9,146 nucleotides of DNA, taken from assembly GCA_903895475.1 (NCBI GenBank), contig CAITUF010000067.1:1-9146 (forward strand), given 5' to 3'. Below, piece by piece: positions 1 through 7,628 of this stretch; within the stretch, counting starts at the first letter, position 1, and every line of letters starts with the position of its first letter. The notes beneath the pieces are model-generated. The model ran no database searches. It was not told where the DNA came from and saw only the letters and a program-made list of their open reading frames with translations. The position numbers were made by a program, and so were the translations under genes. The stretch is from an uncultured Opitutia bacterium (GTDB taxonomy: Bacteria; Verrucomicrobiota; Verrucomicrobiia; Opitutales; UBA953).

Positions 1-1
1 G

Positions 2-160
2 ACCACGATGGATCCGGCCAAGCGCCGCTTCCTTAAGGTCGACATCGCCGATGCCGCCGAAGCTAACCGCATCTTCGCCATGCTCATGGGCGAGGACGTC
101 CCCTCCCGTCGAGCCTTCATCGAGGACAACGCGCTCAACACCTCGAACCTCGACGTCTAA
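2..160 (+). CDS. gyrB: DNA gyrase subunit B, C-terminal end only (partial)
   Basis: Only the last 52 codons are inside the window; the gene begins to the left of it. GyrB is the ATPase subunit of DNA gyrase, which introduces negative supercoils into DNA together with GyrA. The visible tail reads TTMDP, then LMGEDV, then RRAFIEDNAL and ends NLDV before a TAA stop. This matches the well-conserved GyrB C terminus (TTMDP...LMGD.VEPRRAFIEENAL...NLDI) of the TOPRIM/C-terminal region. The gyrA start lies 34 bp downstream on the same strand with no terminator between, so the two are almost certainly one operon. ParE ends similarly, but the directly following GyrA makes GyrB the better call. Confidence 0.93.
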   Translation, partial: TTMDPAKRRFLKVDIADAAEANRIFAMLMGEDVPSRRAFIEDNALNTSNLDV

Positions 161-194
161 GCCCACTCCGACCTCACCCTAGACCTCTTCGACA

Positions 195-2684
195 ATGTAT
201 TCTGACAAAGAAAAACTCACGACCGCCAACATCACGGACATTATGCAGACGGCCTACATCGATTACTCGATGTCGGTCATCGTCTCCCGCGCCCTCCCGG
301 ACGCGCGTGACGGCCTGAAGCCCGTCCAGCGTCGCATCCTGTACGCGATGATGCGGGAAGGTCTCGTCTACAACCGCCCGTTTGATAAGTGCGCCGGCGT
401 CGTCGGTGAAGTGCTCAAAAACTACCACCCACACGGTGATAGTTCCGTGTACGACACGCTCGTCCGCCTCGCCCAGAACTGGGTCATGCGCTACCTGCTC
501 ATCGAACCGCAGGGTAACTTCGGTTCCGTCGACGGCGATCCACCCGCCGCCTACCGTTACACGGAGTGCCGTCTCTCTGAAATCTCGGCCGAGCTTCTCG
601 CCGATATCGACGAGGACACCGTCGACTTCATCCCTAACTACAAGGAGTCGACCACCGAGCCGACTGTCCTGCCGTGTGCCTTGCCCCACCTGCTGATGAA
701 TGGTTCGACCGGCATCGCGGTCGGCATGACGACTAATATCCCTCCGCATAACCTCAACGAGCTCGTTGAGGCTACCTGCCTCATCATCGACAAGCCCAGC
801 GCCACCGTCGAAGACCTCGAGAAGATTATCATCGGACCGGACTTCCCGACCGGCGGCGTGATTAACGGCAAGGAGGGCATCAAGCAGTACCTCCGCACTG
901 GCCGCGGCATCATCCGCGTCCGGGGCGTCGCTCACACCGAGGAGATGAAGAACGGTAAGGAGCAGATCGTCCTCACTGAGCTCCCTTACAACGTCAACCG
1001 CTCTTCCCTGGTGAAGCATATCGCGCAACTGTGCACCGACAAGGTACTGGATGAGGTCTCCGACCTCCGCGACGAGTCCGACGAAAACACCCGCGTGGTC
1101 ATCGAGCTCAAGCGCAACGAGAACCCGAAGGTCGTCATCAACAAGCTCTATAAGCACACGAACTTTGAGAACTCGTTCGGCGTCATCTTGCTCGCCCTCG
1201 ACAAGCGTCGCCCGAAGCAGATGAATATCCGCGAGCTGCTCGAATGTTTCGTTGAGCACCGCCGTGACGTGGTCACCCGCCGTACGCGCTTCCGTCTCCG
1301 TAAGGCCGAGGACCGCGCCCATATCCTCGAGGGCTTCAAGATCGCCCTGCGCAACCTAGACGACTTCGTGAAGATCATCCGCGCCGCGACCAACCGCGAC
1401 GAGGCCCGCGTGAAGCTGATGGCTAAGTATGGCCTCAGCGAGCGCCAAGCCGTCGCCATCCTTGACCTCCGTCTCTACCAGCTCACCGGTCTCGAGCGCG
1501 ATAAGATTGAGGCCGAGTACCGCGAACTGATGGCGCTCGTCGAAGAGCTCCGCAGTATCCTCTCCAGCGAATTGAAGCTACTCACCCTGATCAAGGGTGA
1601 GCTGCGCGCTGCCGCTAAGAAGCATATCGGGCCTCGTAAGACGAAGGTCACGGCCCAAGAAGGTGACCTCTCGATGGAGGACATCGTCGCCAACGAAGGC
1701 TGCGTGGTCACCGTCTCGCATGCCGGCTTCATTAAGCGCACGCCCGTCGCCCAGTATCGCCTCCAGAAGCGTGGCGGTAAGGGTACCAAGGGTGCCGAGC
1801 TCTCCAAGGCTGCCTCCGACGACGACAGCGACTTCATCGAACACCTCTTCACGGCTAACACCCACGACCATATCCTGTTCTTCATGAACAATGGCCGCGT
1901 GTACGTGGAGAAGGTATACGAAATCGAAGAGGCCAACCGGGCTTCCCGCGGTAAGTCTATCGCCCGCTTGCTGGAATTGAAGGATGACGAGAAGTTGGCC
2001 GCGATGGTCTGCGTCTCGAACTTCGAGGAAGGTAAGTTCCTGATGATGTGCACGGCTAATGGAACCATCAAGAAGACCGAAATCTCTAAGTATGCCAACT
2101 ACCGCAAGGGTGGCATCATCGGTATTAACATCGAGCACGGCGATCGCCTCATCTCCACCAAGCTGACCAACGGCGACAACGAGGTCGTGATGATTTCGCA
2201 GTCGGGTATGTCCATCCGCTTCCATGAGTCCGACGTTCGTTCGATGGGACGCGACACCACCGGCGTTGCCGGGATGAAGCTCGACAGCGGCGATCAAGTG
2301 AAGGCGATGGAAGTCGTCGATGCATCCTGTACGCTCCTCGTCGTTGGCATCGACGGTATCGGTAAGCGCACGCCTTTCGACGATCCTGAGACCAAGGAGC
2401 CTGTCTACCGCAAACAGACCCGCGGCGGCAAGGGTGTCATCGCCATCTCCACCGAAGTCGGCGTCGCCGGCGCCCTCAGCGTCCAGGAAGCCGACGAAGT
2501 CATGCTCCTGACCAAGGGTGGTCAGTCGATCCGTACCAAGGTGTCCGACATCCGCTGCACGGCGGGTCGGAACACCAAGGGCGTCCGCGTCATGCGCCTC
2601 AAGGAAGGCGAGTCGCTGCTGGGTATCTCCAAGGTCGAGCGCTCGGACGAAGAGGAAGAGAACGCAGCCAAGCCGCAGGCCTAA
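195..2684 (+). CDS. gyrA: DNA gyrase subunit A
   Basis: This is the 829-residue DNA-cleaving and DNA-wrapping subunit of gyrase, somewhat shorter than E. coli GyrA (875). The N-terminal part carries LKPVQRRILYAM (41-52) and YHPHGDSSVYDT (77-88). The catalytic tyrosine is Y122 in AAYRYTECRLS, preceded by R121, at exactly the E. coli numbering. S83 and D87 of the quinolone-determining region are both the susceptible-type residues. A coiled-coil/tower region follows (about 350-490), then the beta-pinwheel C-terminal domain. That domain has a GyrA box, QKRGGKG, at 524-530, which separates gyrase from topoisomerase IV ParC, and a related QTRGGKG at 741-747. The protein ends in a short acidic tail (SDEEEEN). 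The ATG at 195 matches the family N terminus, but no Shine-Dalgarno precedes it. It lies 34 bp after gyrB and is followed by a strong terminator. Confidence 0.97.
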   Translation: MYSDKEKLTTANITDIMQTAYIDYSMSVIVSRALPDARDGLKPVQRRILYAMMREGLVYNRPFDKCAGVVGEVLKNYHPHGDSSVYDTLVRLAQNWVMRYLLIEPQGNFGSVDGDPPAAYRYTECRLSEISAELLADIDEDTVDFIPNYKESTTEPTVLPCALPHLLMNGSTGIAVGMTTNIPPHNLNELVEATCLIIDKPSATVEDLEKIIIGPDFPTGGVINGKEGIKQYLRTGRGIIRVRGVAHTEEMKNGKEQIVLTELPYNVNRSSLVKHIAQLCTDKVLDEVSDLRDESDENTRVVIELKRNENPKVVINKLYKHTNFENSFGVILLALDKRRPKQMNIRELLECFVEHRRDVVTRRTRFRLRKAEDRAHILEGFKIALRNLDDFVKIIRAATNRDEARVKLMAKYGLSERQAVAILDLRLYQLTGLERDKIEAEYRELMALVEELRSILSSELKLLTLIKGELRAAAKKHIGPRKTKVTAQEGDLSMEDIVANEGCVVTVSHAGFIKRTPVAQYRLQKRGGKGTKGAELSKAASDDDSDFIEHLFTANTHDHILFFMNNGRVYVEKVYEIEEANRASRGKSIARLLELKDDEKLAAMVCVSNFEEGKFLMMCTANGTIKKTEISKYANYRKGGIIGINIEHGDRLISTKLTNGDNEVVMISQSGMSIRFHESDVRSMGRDTTGVAGMKLDSGDQVKAMEVVDASCTLLVVGIDGIGKRTPFDDPETKEPVYRKQTRGGKGVIAISTEVGVAGALSVQEADEVMLLTKGGQSIRTKVSDIRCTAGRNTKGVRVMRLKEGESLLGISKVERSDEEEENAAKPQA

Positions 2685-2702
2685 GCGGTCGGCGGAGAAA
2701 GC

Positions 2703-2732
2703 AAAAGGGGCGCCTCACGGCGCCCCTTTTTT
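2703..2732. terminator. Rho-independent terminator, probably bidirectional
   Basis: The stem is perfect: GGGGCGCC at 2707-2714 pairs with GGCGCCCC at 2719-2726 across a TCAC loop. It is extended by AAAA (2703-2706) against TTTT (2727-2730), and six T follow on the + strand. It sits 18 nt past the gyrA stop and 20 nt past the stop of the convergent methyltransferase gene. It should stop gyrBA strongly and, through the A4 tract, the opposite transcript as well. Confidence 0.92.
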
Positions 2733-2752
2733 GTGCCTAACCGCTAGCGACC

Positions 2753-4003
2753 TTAGGCCTTTTCTAGGGCCGCGATGCACTCCACGTGACGCGTCTGGGG
2801 GAAGAGGTCGAACGGCTTGGCCGAGATGACCTTCCAGCCGCGGCTGCAGAGGTACTTGAGGTCGCGGGCTTGGGTGTCCGGGGCGCAGCTGATGTAGACG
2901 ATGCGGCGCGGGTTGAAGGCATGGAGCTGTTCGAGGAACGACTCATCGCAGCCGCGACGTGGTGGGTCGACGATGACGGCCGTCTCGGGTCCGCGGACGG
3001 GGACTTTGGCAAAGATGGATTCGGCGGAGCCAGCGATGAAGCGGCAGTTGACGAAGCCGTTGAGGGTGGCGTTTTCGGCGGCCTTACGAGCCGCCTCAGC
3101 GCTGACTTCGACGCCGTTGACGGATTCGAAGTCGCGGGCACCGGAGAGTGCGAAGAGCCCGGAGCCACAATAGGTATCGACGAGGTGCTTGGCACCCGAG
3201 GCCTTGGCGAGCCCAATGGCGTGGCCAACGAAGTCTTCGAGCACCGAGGGATTATTCTGGAAGAACTCCCCGGCGAGGAACTTCATCTTCACGCGGCCGA
3301 CCTGTTCCGTGACCGTTTCGCGTGGGTCTGTCACGACGCCTTCCTGGCAGTCGCGGAAGAGCAGGGTGGCCCCACGTTCGAAGCGGCCAGGGTTGGCGCG
3401 AATATCTTTACGCGACCGGGCGTAGGCCGCGTTGATCGCATCCGTGGCGAGAGGGCACTTAGTGACATCGACCACGCGGCGGGACGTGCCGGCGGCGAGG
3501 AAGCCAATCGGGAAGTCGGCCCTTCGTGGGGTCATGAAGTGCGGGGTAATCTTCGAACGGTAGCCGTACTGCTTCGGCGAAGGGTGCGTCGGTTCGACTT
3601 CGACCGTCAGGCCGCCGAGGCGTTCGTAGACTTCGGCGACTTGCTTGCGCTTCCAGACGAGCTGTTCGGCGTAGGCCATGTTCTGGTACTGGCAACCACC
3701 GCATTCGCCGAAGAGTTCGCAGCGGGGTTGGACGCGGGAGGCGGACGGGATAATCACGCGGACGAGGTCGCCGCGAGAGAAGTTAGCGGCGTTATGCCAG
3801 ATGCGGGCGACGACTTTTTCGCCTGGGAGGGCCCCGGGGATGAAGACGACCCAACCGTCGATCCGGCCGAGGCCGTCGCCGAGATTGGTGATGGTCGCAA
3901 TATCGACTTCCACCTCTTGGTGGTAGGTGAACTTACCCTCACGGAACTTGGAGGAGTCGGGCTTACGGCCCTGCGGTGCATCGATGGCTTCTTCTTCGGA
4001 CAT
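2753..4003 (-). CDS. RNA uracil-5 methyltransferase, TrmA/RlmD family (TRAM domain plus 4Fe-4S site)
   Basis: This enzyme (416 residues from the chosen ATG) should transfer a methyl group from S-adenosylmethionine to C5 of a uridine in RNA, most likely 23S rRNA. An N-terminal TRAM-type domain (about 30-90) is followed by iron-sulfur ligands C95, C101, C104 (CELFGECGGC) and C183 (VTKCP). The Rossmann SAM motif is VDTYCGSGLF (275-284), then DPPRRG (346-351). The catalytic cysteine is C373 in YISCAPDTQARDL, and the general base is E408 in QTRHVEC. TRAM plus cluster resembles RlmD (RumA), but RlmC or RlmCD-type specificity cannot be excluded, so no symbol is given. The frame stays open for 51 more codons to a TTG at 4156, giving a basic, low-complexity stretch that would overlap the divergent gene. 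The ATG at 4003 is preferred because family N-terminal extensions are short. No clear ribosome-binding site is seen. Confidence 0.9.
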   Translation of the reverse strand: MSEEEAIDAPQGRKPDSSKFREGKFTYHQEVEVDIATITNLGDGLGRIDGWVVFIPGALPGEKVVARIWHNAANFSRGDLVRVIIPSASRVQPRCELFGECGGCQYQNMAYAEQLVWKRKQVAEVYERLGGLTVEVEPTHPSPKQYGYRSKITPHFMTPRRADFPIGFLAAGTSRRVVDVTKCPLATDAINAAYARSRKDIRANPGRFERGATLLFRDCQEGVVTDPRETVTEQVGRVKMKFLAGEFFQNNPSVLEDFVGHAIGLAKASGAKHLVDTYCGSGLFALSGARDFESVNGVEVSAEAARKAAENATLNGFVNCRFIAGSAESIFAKVPVRGPETAVIVDPPRRGCDESFLEQLHAFNPRRIVYISCAPDTQARDLKYLCSRGWKVISAKPFDLFPQTRHVECIAALEKA

Positions 4004-4111
4004 GTGAGCAAACTCGGCTGCCCGCCCGGAAGGTCGAGCCTTATCCCTGCCCCGCTGGCCAGCTGACGGCTTTCCTTGCCCTTTGCTCGGGAATCCTGCT
4101 TCATCCCGCCC

Positions 4112-4915
4112 GTGCCAGACGAGGTCATCCAAAGCCGCCAAAATCCCCGCATTCAAGCGGTCGCCCGTCTGCGCGACCGCCCCGAGCGGGAAGCCCGTGG
4201 GCTCTTCATCGCGGAAGGCCTACGTGAACTGAGCCGTGCACGGGAACGTCAAGTGGAGGTCTTGGAAGTCTATTTCTGCCCCGAGTTATTCCGCGGGGTC
4301 GAAGCCGCTGAACTAGTGTCAGGCTGCCGTGCCGCCGGGATCGACTGCTGCGAGGTCGGTCGCTCTGCCTTCGAGAAAATAAGCGGCCGCGAAGGCCCCG
4401 ACGGTCTCCTCGGCATCGCTAAGACCTGGGATTGCTCGCTGGAGCGCCTTAAGCTCTCCGCTAATCCTTTACTGCTGGTTGCTGAATCGGTCGAAAAGCC
4501 TGGTAATCTCGGTGCTTTACTGCGGACGGCGGATTCGGCCGGTTGCGATGCCTTGATCGTCTGCGACCCCATTACGGACCTCTTTAATCCGAATGTGGTG
4601 CGTTCCTCCCAAGGCGCCGTTTTCTCGATACCCGTGGCCGTTTGCTCCTCAGCCGAAGCCGTCGCTTGGATGCAGTCTAAGGGTATCCGCTCGCTGGCGA
4701 CTACGCCAGCGGCCACGAAGACCTTCTGGGATGTCGATTGCCGTGGCCCGAGCGCGCTCTTGCTGGGCTCCGAGAAAGATGGACTCAGTGACTTCCTGCT
4801 TGGTTCGGCGAACGAAAAAATTTCCATCCCTCAGGCGGGTTTGTCGGATTCCCTGAACGTCTCGATGGCGGCTGGCATCGTGCTGTTTGAGGCCGTCCGG
4901 CAGCGTCGGAAGTGA
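4112..4915 (+). CDS. RNA 2'-O-methyltransferase, TrmH/SpoU (SPOUT) family
   Basis: The 267-residue product (from GTG 4112) should methylate a ribose 2'-hydroxyl in rRNA or tRNA using S-adenosylmethionine. The first about 100 residues (SRQNPRIQAVARLRDR..., then FIAEGLREL) match the L30e-like substrate-binding domain. The C-terminal half is the knotted SPOUT domain with all three motifs: EKPGNLGALLRTADSAG with N132 and R138; LLLGSEKDGLS (GSEKDG at 219-224); and ISIPQAGLSDSLNVSMAAG with SLNVS at 247-251. The closest named enzymes are RlmB-like or TsnR-like guanosine/adenosine methyltransferases, but the target base cannot be read, so no symbol is given. The start is uncertain: a TTG at 4076 is also in frame. 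GTG 4112 puts the protein start right before the conserved SRQNPR segment. Its 3' end abuts the DUF3955 gene. Confidence 0.9.
   Translation: MPDEVIQSRQNPRIQAVARLRDRPEREARGLFIAEGLRELSRARERQVEVLEVYFCPELFRGVEAAELVSGCRAAGIDCCEVGRSAFEKISGREGPDGLLGIAKTWDCSLERLKLSANPLLLVAESVEKPGNLGALLRTADSAGCDALIVCDPITDLFNPNVVRSSQGAVFSIPVAVCSSAEAVAWMQSKGIRSLATTPAATKTFWDVDCRGPSALLLGSEKDGLSDFLLGSANEKISIPQAGLSDSLNVSMAAGIVLFEAVRQRRK
4908..4915 (+). promoter_or_regulatory. Ribosome-binding site of the DUF3955 gene, overlapping the upstream stop codon
   Basis: GGAAGTGA differs by one base from the GGAGGTGA core and sits at normal spacing (6 nt between GGAAG and ATG 4919). Its last three bases are the TGA stop of the TrmH-family gene, so translation of the two genes is probably coupled. 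It is the only convincing Shine-Dalgarno sequence in the window. Confidence 0.6.
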
Positions 4916-4918
4916 GCG

Positions 4919-5116
4919 ATGAACCTCCGGTATCTGGTCGCCGCCATTGCCTGTTTTCTTGCCGCTAATGGCTGCTATGAGCTCTTCCATCGCCTCGGTA
5001 GCCACGTCGACGACCAGGGCATCCTACATGAGCCCTTCGGTCTGATTCCCTTGGGTTGGCTGTTCGTCTTGGCGGGCGCCGTCTTGCTCGTACTGTCCTT
5101 GGCCCGCCGCAAATAA
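4919..5116 (+). CDS. Small two-helix membrane protein, DUF3955-like
   Basis: The 65-residue protein has two predicted membrane helices, about residues 5-22 (hydrophobic, after MNLRY) and 42-61 (LIPLGWLFVLAGAVLLVLSL). It ends in a basic tail, LARRK, that would favour the cytoplasm for the C terminus. Between the helices lies a polar loop, GSHVDDQGILHEPFGLIP. The pattern GS.VD..G.LHEPF.LIPLG is what I remember of DUF3955 proteins, whose function is unknown. Length fits that family. It starts 3 nt after the TrmH-family stop with an overlapping ribosome-binding site, so it is co-transcribed and probably translationally coupled. That linkage does not by itself indicate a role in RNA modification. 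Confidence 0.8.
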   Translation: MNLRYLVAAIACFLAANGCYELFHRLGSHVDDQGILHEPFGLIPLGWLFVLAGAVLLVLSLARRK

Positions 5117-5117
5117 G

Positions 5118-5142
5118 AAGGCCGGGCGTGGGGCCCGGCCTT
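5118..5142. terminator. Hairpin terminator between convergent genes
   Basis: AAGGCCGGGC (5118-5127) pairs perfectly over 10 bp with GCCCGGCCTT (5133-5142), with a 5-nt GTGGG loop. The hairpin begins 1 nt after the DUF3955 stop codon and lies 22 nt past the transaldolase stop on the other strand. The T-tracts on either side are interrupted (TTGCTT on +, CTTCTTATTT on -), so it may be only moderately efficient. Confidence 0.8.
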
Positions 5143-5164
5143 GCTTACAGAACTGTCGACTCGC

Positions 5165-6118
5165 TTAGCCGATGGCCTTGGCGACCAGGTCGTCGAGCTT
5201 CTTGCCGTCGACTGCGAAGGCCCGGATGCCTTCAGCGGTCTTTTCCGTGGCCATAGCGTCTTCATTGTGGTGCCAGCGGAAATCCTTTTCACCCCAGACC
5301 TTGGCGGCTTCGCCTTCGGACTTGGCGGCGGCTTCGTCGAGCGCCTTGGGCACGTCGGCCGAGTCCTTGGAGAGCTCTTCGAGTAGGTTGGGGGCAATGG
5401 TCAGGAGATCGCAACCGCAGAGGGCCTTGATCTGACCGCAATTACGGAAGGATGCGCCCATGACCTCGGTCTTGATATCGTTGCGCTTGTAATAGGCGAA
5501 GATGCGGCGGACGGACTGCACGCCCGGGTCGTTGGCGCCAGAAGAGGCGACTTCGTTCCAGTTGGCGCCTTGGGCCTTCTTGTGCCAGTCGTAGATACGT
5601 CCGACGAAGGGCGAGATGAGCTGGACCTTGGCGTCAGCGCAGGCCACGGCCTGAGCGAACGAGAAGAGGAGGGTGAGGTTGCAGCGGATACCTTCCTTTT
5701 CGAGCTCAGCAGCGGCCTGGATGCCTTCCCAGGTGGAAGCCATCTTCACGAGAATACGTTCTTTGGGGATACCAGCGGCCTTATAGAGAGCAATGAGCTC
5801 GCGGGCCTTGGCGACGGTGGCGGCCTTATCGAAGGACAGGCGGGCGTCGACTTCGGTGGAGACGCGACCTGGGACAATCTTCAGGATCTCGGTACCGAAG
5901 GAGATGAGGAGCGCGTCAACAGCAGCCTGGACGCCTTTGCTCTTATTATCCTGGGCCGCCTTTTGCAGGAGCGCCTGGTATTCAGGCATCTGCACGGCCT
6001 TAAGAATAAGGCTAGGGTTGGTCGTGGCATCCAAAGGCTTGAAAGCCTTCATGGCGGCGAAGTCACCGGTATCGGCGACGACCTTCGTGTGCTGGCGGAG
6101 TTGCTCGAGTGCGTTCAT
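5165..6118 (-). CDS. tal: Transaldolase (class I, TalB type)
   Basis: The 317-residue enzyme has the same length as E. coli TalB. It transfers a dihydroxyacetone unit between sedoheptulose-7-phosphate and glyceraldehyde-3-phosphate in the cytoplasmic non-oxidative pentose phosphate pathway. The TIM-barrel hallmarks are all present: KVVADTGDF with catalytic D16, DATTNPSL near 30-37, GRVSTEVDAR with E89, and the Schiff-base lysine K125 in ILVKMASTWEGI. After it come CNLTLLFSFAQA and LISPFVGRIYDWHKK, both near-identical to TalB. Offsets to the E. coli residues (D17, E96, K132) are consistent along the protein, so nothing is missing. The ATG at 6118 aligns with the family N terminus. No Shine-Dalgarno precedes it. 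It is transcribed alone, divergently from asnS across 122 bp. Confidence 0.97.
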   Translation of the reverse strand: MNALEQLRQHTKVVADTGDFAAMKAFKPLDATTNPSLILKAVQMPEYQALLQKAAQDNKSKGVQAAVDALLISFGTEILKIVPGRVSTEVDARLSFDKAATVAKARELIALYKAAGIPKERILVKMASTWEGIQAAAELEKEGIRCNLTLLFSFAQAVACADAKVQLISPFVGRIYDWHKKAQGANWNEVASSGANDPGVQSVRRIFAYYKRNDIKTEVMGASFRNCGQIKALCGCDLLTIAPNLLEELSKDSADVPKALDEAAAKSEGEAAKVWGEKDFRWHHNEDAMATEKTAEGIRAFAVDGKKLDDLVAKAIG

Positions 6119-6240
6119 AAATAAGAGGTCTTCAGCGTGGTTGATGCCCGCGGGGTTGTCCAGCCAGAGAAGCGCCGCTACCGCAGGCGGTGGCCCATCT
6201 CTCGCTTGTTTCCGACGCCAGACTCCTCCACAGTGCCCGC

Positions 6241-7617
6241 ATGCGCATCAAGGTCAGGCAGGCATTGTCGGCGGAGCAACCCCTCGTGGGCGTGACGGTT
6301 TCCGGTTGGGTCCGGACGCGCCGTGATTCCAAAGGCTTTTCCTTCGTCGAAGTAAACGACGGCTCCTGCTTTAAGAACCTCCAAGCGGTGGTTGATCACG
6401 CGTTACCTGGCGCTGACGACCTCAAGGACGCCCTGACTGGCTCGTCCGTCTCAATTGAGGGCGAGCTCGTGCCGTCGCCGGCTAAGGGGCAGAAGTGGGA
6501 GCTCAAAGCCACGGCTTTCCGCTTGGTCGGCCGGGCCGATGAGTCTTTCCCGCTGCAGAAAAAGGGGCACACCGTGGAGTTCCTCCGGACCATTCCGCAC
6601 CTCCGGGCACGGACGAACCGACTCGGCTCGCTCATGCGCGTGCGTAGTCGGATGGCCATGGCCGTCCACGGCTTCTTCCAGCAGCGCGGCTTTGCCTACG
6701 TTCACACCCCCATCATCACCGCGAGCGATTGCGAGGGCGCCGGCGAACTTTTCCGCGTCACGACGCTCGATCCGGCGTCTCCGCCGAAGGGTCCAGACGG
6801 AGCCGTCGATTGGTCGGCGGATTTCTTTGCGCGCCAATCTTACCTCACTGTTTCCGGTCAGCTCGAGGGTGAGACCTTGGCCTGCGCGTTGGGTGATATT
6901 TACACGTTTGGCCCGACCTTTCGGGCGGAGAATTCTAACACCAGCCGCCACGCTAGCGAGTTTTGGATGATCGAGCCAGAAATGACTTTCTGTGACCTCG
7001 AAGGGGACATGCGTTGTGCGGAGGAACTCGTGAAACACCTAGTAAAGACGGCCTTGGAAGAGTGTTCCGATGAACTCGAATTCTTCAACGCGTACGTTGA
7101 CAAGGGCCTCTTGGAGCGGCTGCGTTTCGTCGCGGAACGGCCCTTCGCCCGGGTCTCTTATACCGAGGCCGTGGACATCCTCTTGCAGTGCGGACGCGTG
7201 TTTGAATTCCCCGTTGTCTGGGGCGAAAACTTGCAGTCGGAACACGAACGCTACCTCACTGAGGTACACTTCAAGAGTCCGTTGACCGTCTATAACTACC
7301 CAAAGGCGGCGAAGCCTTTTTACATGCGGCAGAATGACGACGGTCGGACCGTCGCCGCCATGGATCTTCTGGTCCCTGGTGTCGGGGAAATTGTCGGCGG
7401 TAGCCAACGGGAAGAACGTCTCGATCGCCTCGTCGCGGCCATGCAGGCTCACGGGCTGGACCTCGAGTCCTATGGTTGGTACATCGATACCCGTCGCTTC
7501 GGGACAGTCCCCCATGCCGGCTTTGGGTTAGGGTTTGAGCGTTTGCTCATGTTCGTCACCGGCGAAGGTAATATTCGCGACGTCATTGCCTACCCCCGCA
7601 CCCCGGGCCACGCCTAG
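6241..7617 (+). CDS. asnS: Asparaginyl-tRNA synthetase
   Basis: The 458-residue class IIb aminoacyl-tRNA synthetase charges tRNA-Asn with asparagine. The N-terminal OB-fold anticodon domain (about 1-115) carries GWVRTRRDSKGFSF with RTRRDSK at 25-31. The catalytic domain includes EGAGELFRVTTLD, the typical AsnS segment SYLTVSGQLEGE, motif 2 FRAENSNTSRHASEFWM with R228, and motif 3 GFGLGFERL with R434. GGSQREER and the final DVIAYPRTP agree with E. coli AsnS nearly residue by residue, which excludes aspartyl- and lysyl-tRNA synthetases. A GTG at 6190 would add 17 residues not found in homologues I know, so ATG 6241 is chosen. Neither start has a Shine-Dalgarno. A dedicated AsnS suggests direct Asn-tRNA charging, but it does not rule out an amidotransferase route as well. 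Confidence 0.96.
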   Translation: MRIKVRQALSAEQPLVGVTVSGWVRTRRDSKGFSFVEVNDGSCFKNLQAVVDHALPGADDLKDALTGSSVSIEGELVPSPAKGQKWELKATAFRLVGRADESFPLQKKGHTVEFLRTIPHLRARTNRLGSLMRVRSRMAMAVHGFFQQRGFAYVHTPIITASDCEGAGELFRVTTLDPASPPKGPDGAVDWSADFFARQSYLTVSGQLEGETLACALGDIYTFGPTFRAENSNTSRHASEFWMIEPEMTFCDLEGDMRCAEELVKHLVKTALEECSDELEFFNAYVDKGLLERLRFVAERPFARVSYTEAVDILLQCGRVFEFPVVWGENLQSEHERYLTEVHFKSPLTVYNYPKAAKPFYMRQNDDGRTVAAMDLLVPGVGEIVGGSQREERLDRLVAAMQAHGLDLESYGWYIDTRRFGTVPHAGFGLGFERLLMFVTGEGNIRDVIAYPRTPGHA

Positions 7618-7628
7618 GCCTTTTATTT
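7605..7628 (+). terminator. Possible weak terminator of asnS
   Basis: GGCC (7606-7609) can pair with GGCC (7617-7620) around the asnS stop codon, with a G-T pair at the base, followed by TTTTATTT. The stem is only 4-5 bp, so this is a weak candidate. It is listed because nothing better lies between asnS and the convergent protease gene. Confidence 0.2.

Noticed and set aside
174..1322. 382-codon open frame on the - strand opposite gyrA
   Set aside because: It is a mirror of gyrA codon bias; gyrA has catalytic and wrapping motifs throughout and the antisense product resembles nothing.
1578..2297. 239-codon open frame on the - strand opposite the gyrA C-terminal domain
   Set aside because: Same reason: a shadow of a well-supported gene, with no start signal or domain.
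2786..4066. 426-codon open frame on the + strand opposite the uracil methyltransferase
   Set aside because: The opposite strand has a full set of family motifs (cysteine cluster, SAM motif, catalytic Cys and Glu). The antisense frame gives an Asp/Glu/Val/Gly-rich chain with no recognisable domain, typical of a GC-rich shadow frame.
6179..6191. ACCG/CGGT hairpin just before the alternative GTG of asnS
   Set aside because: It is short, has no T-tract, and is common by chance in GC-rich DNA; not enough for an attenuator or regulatory call.
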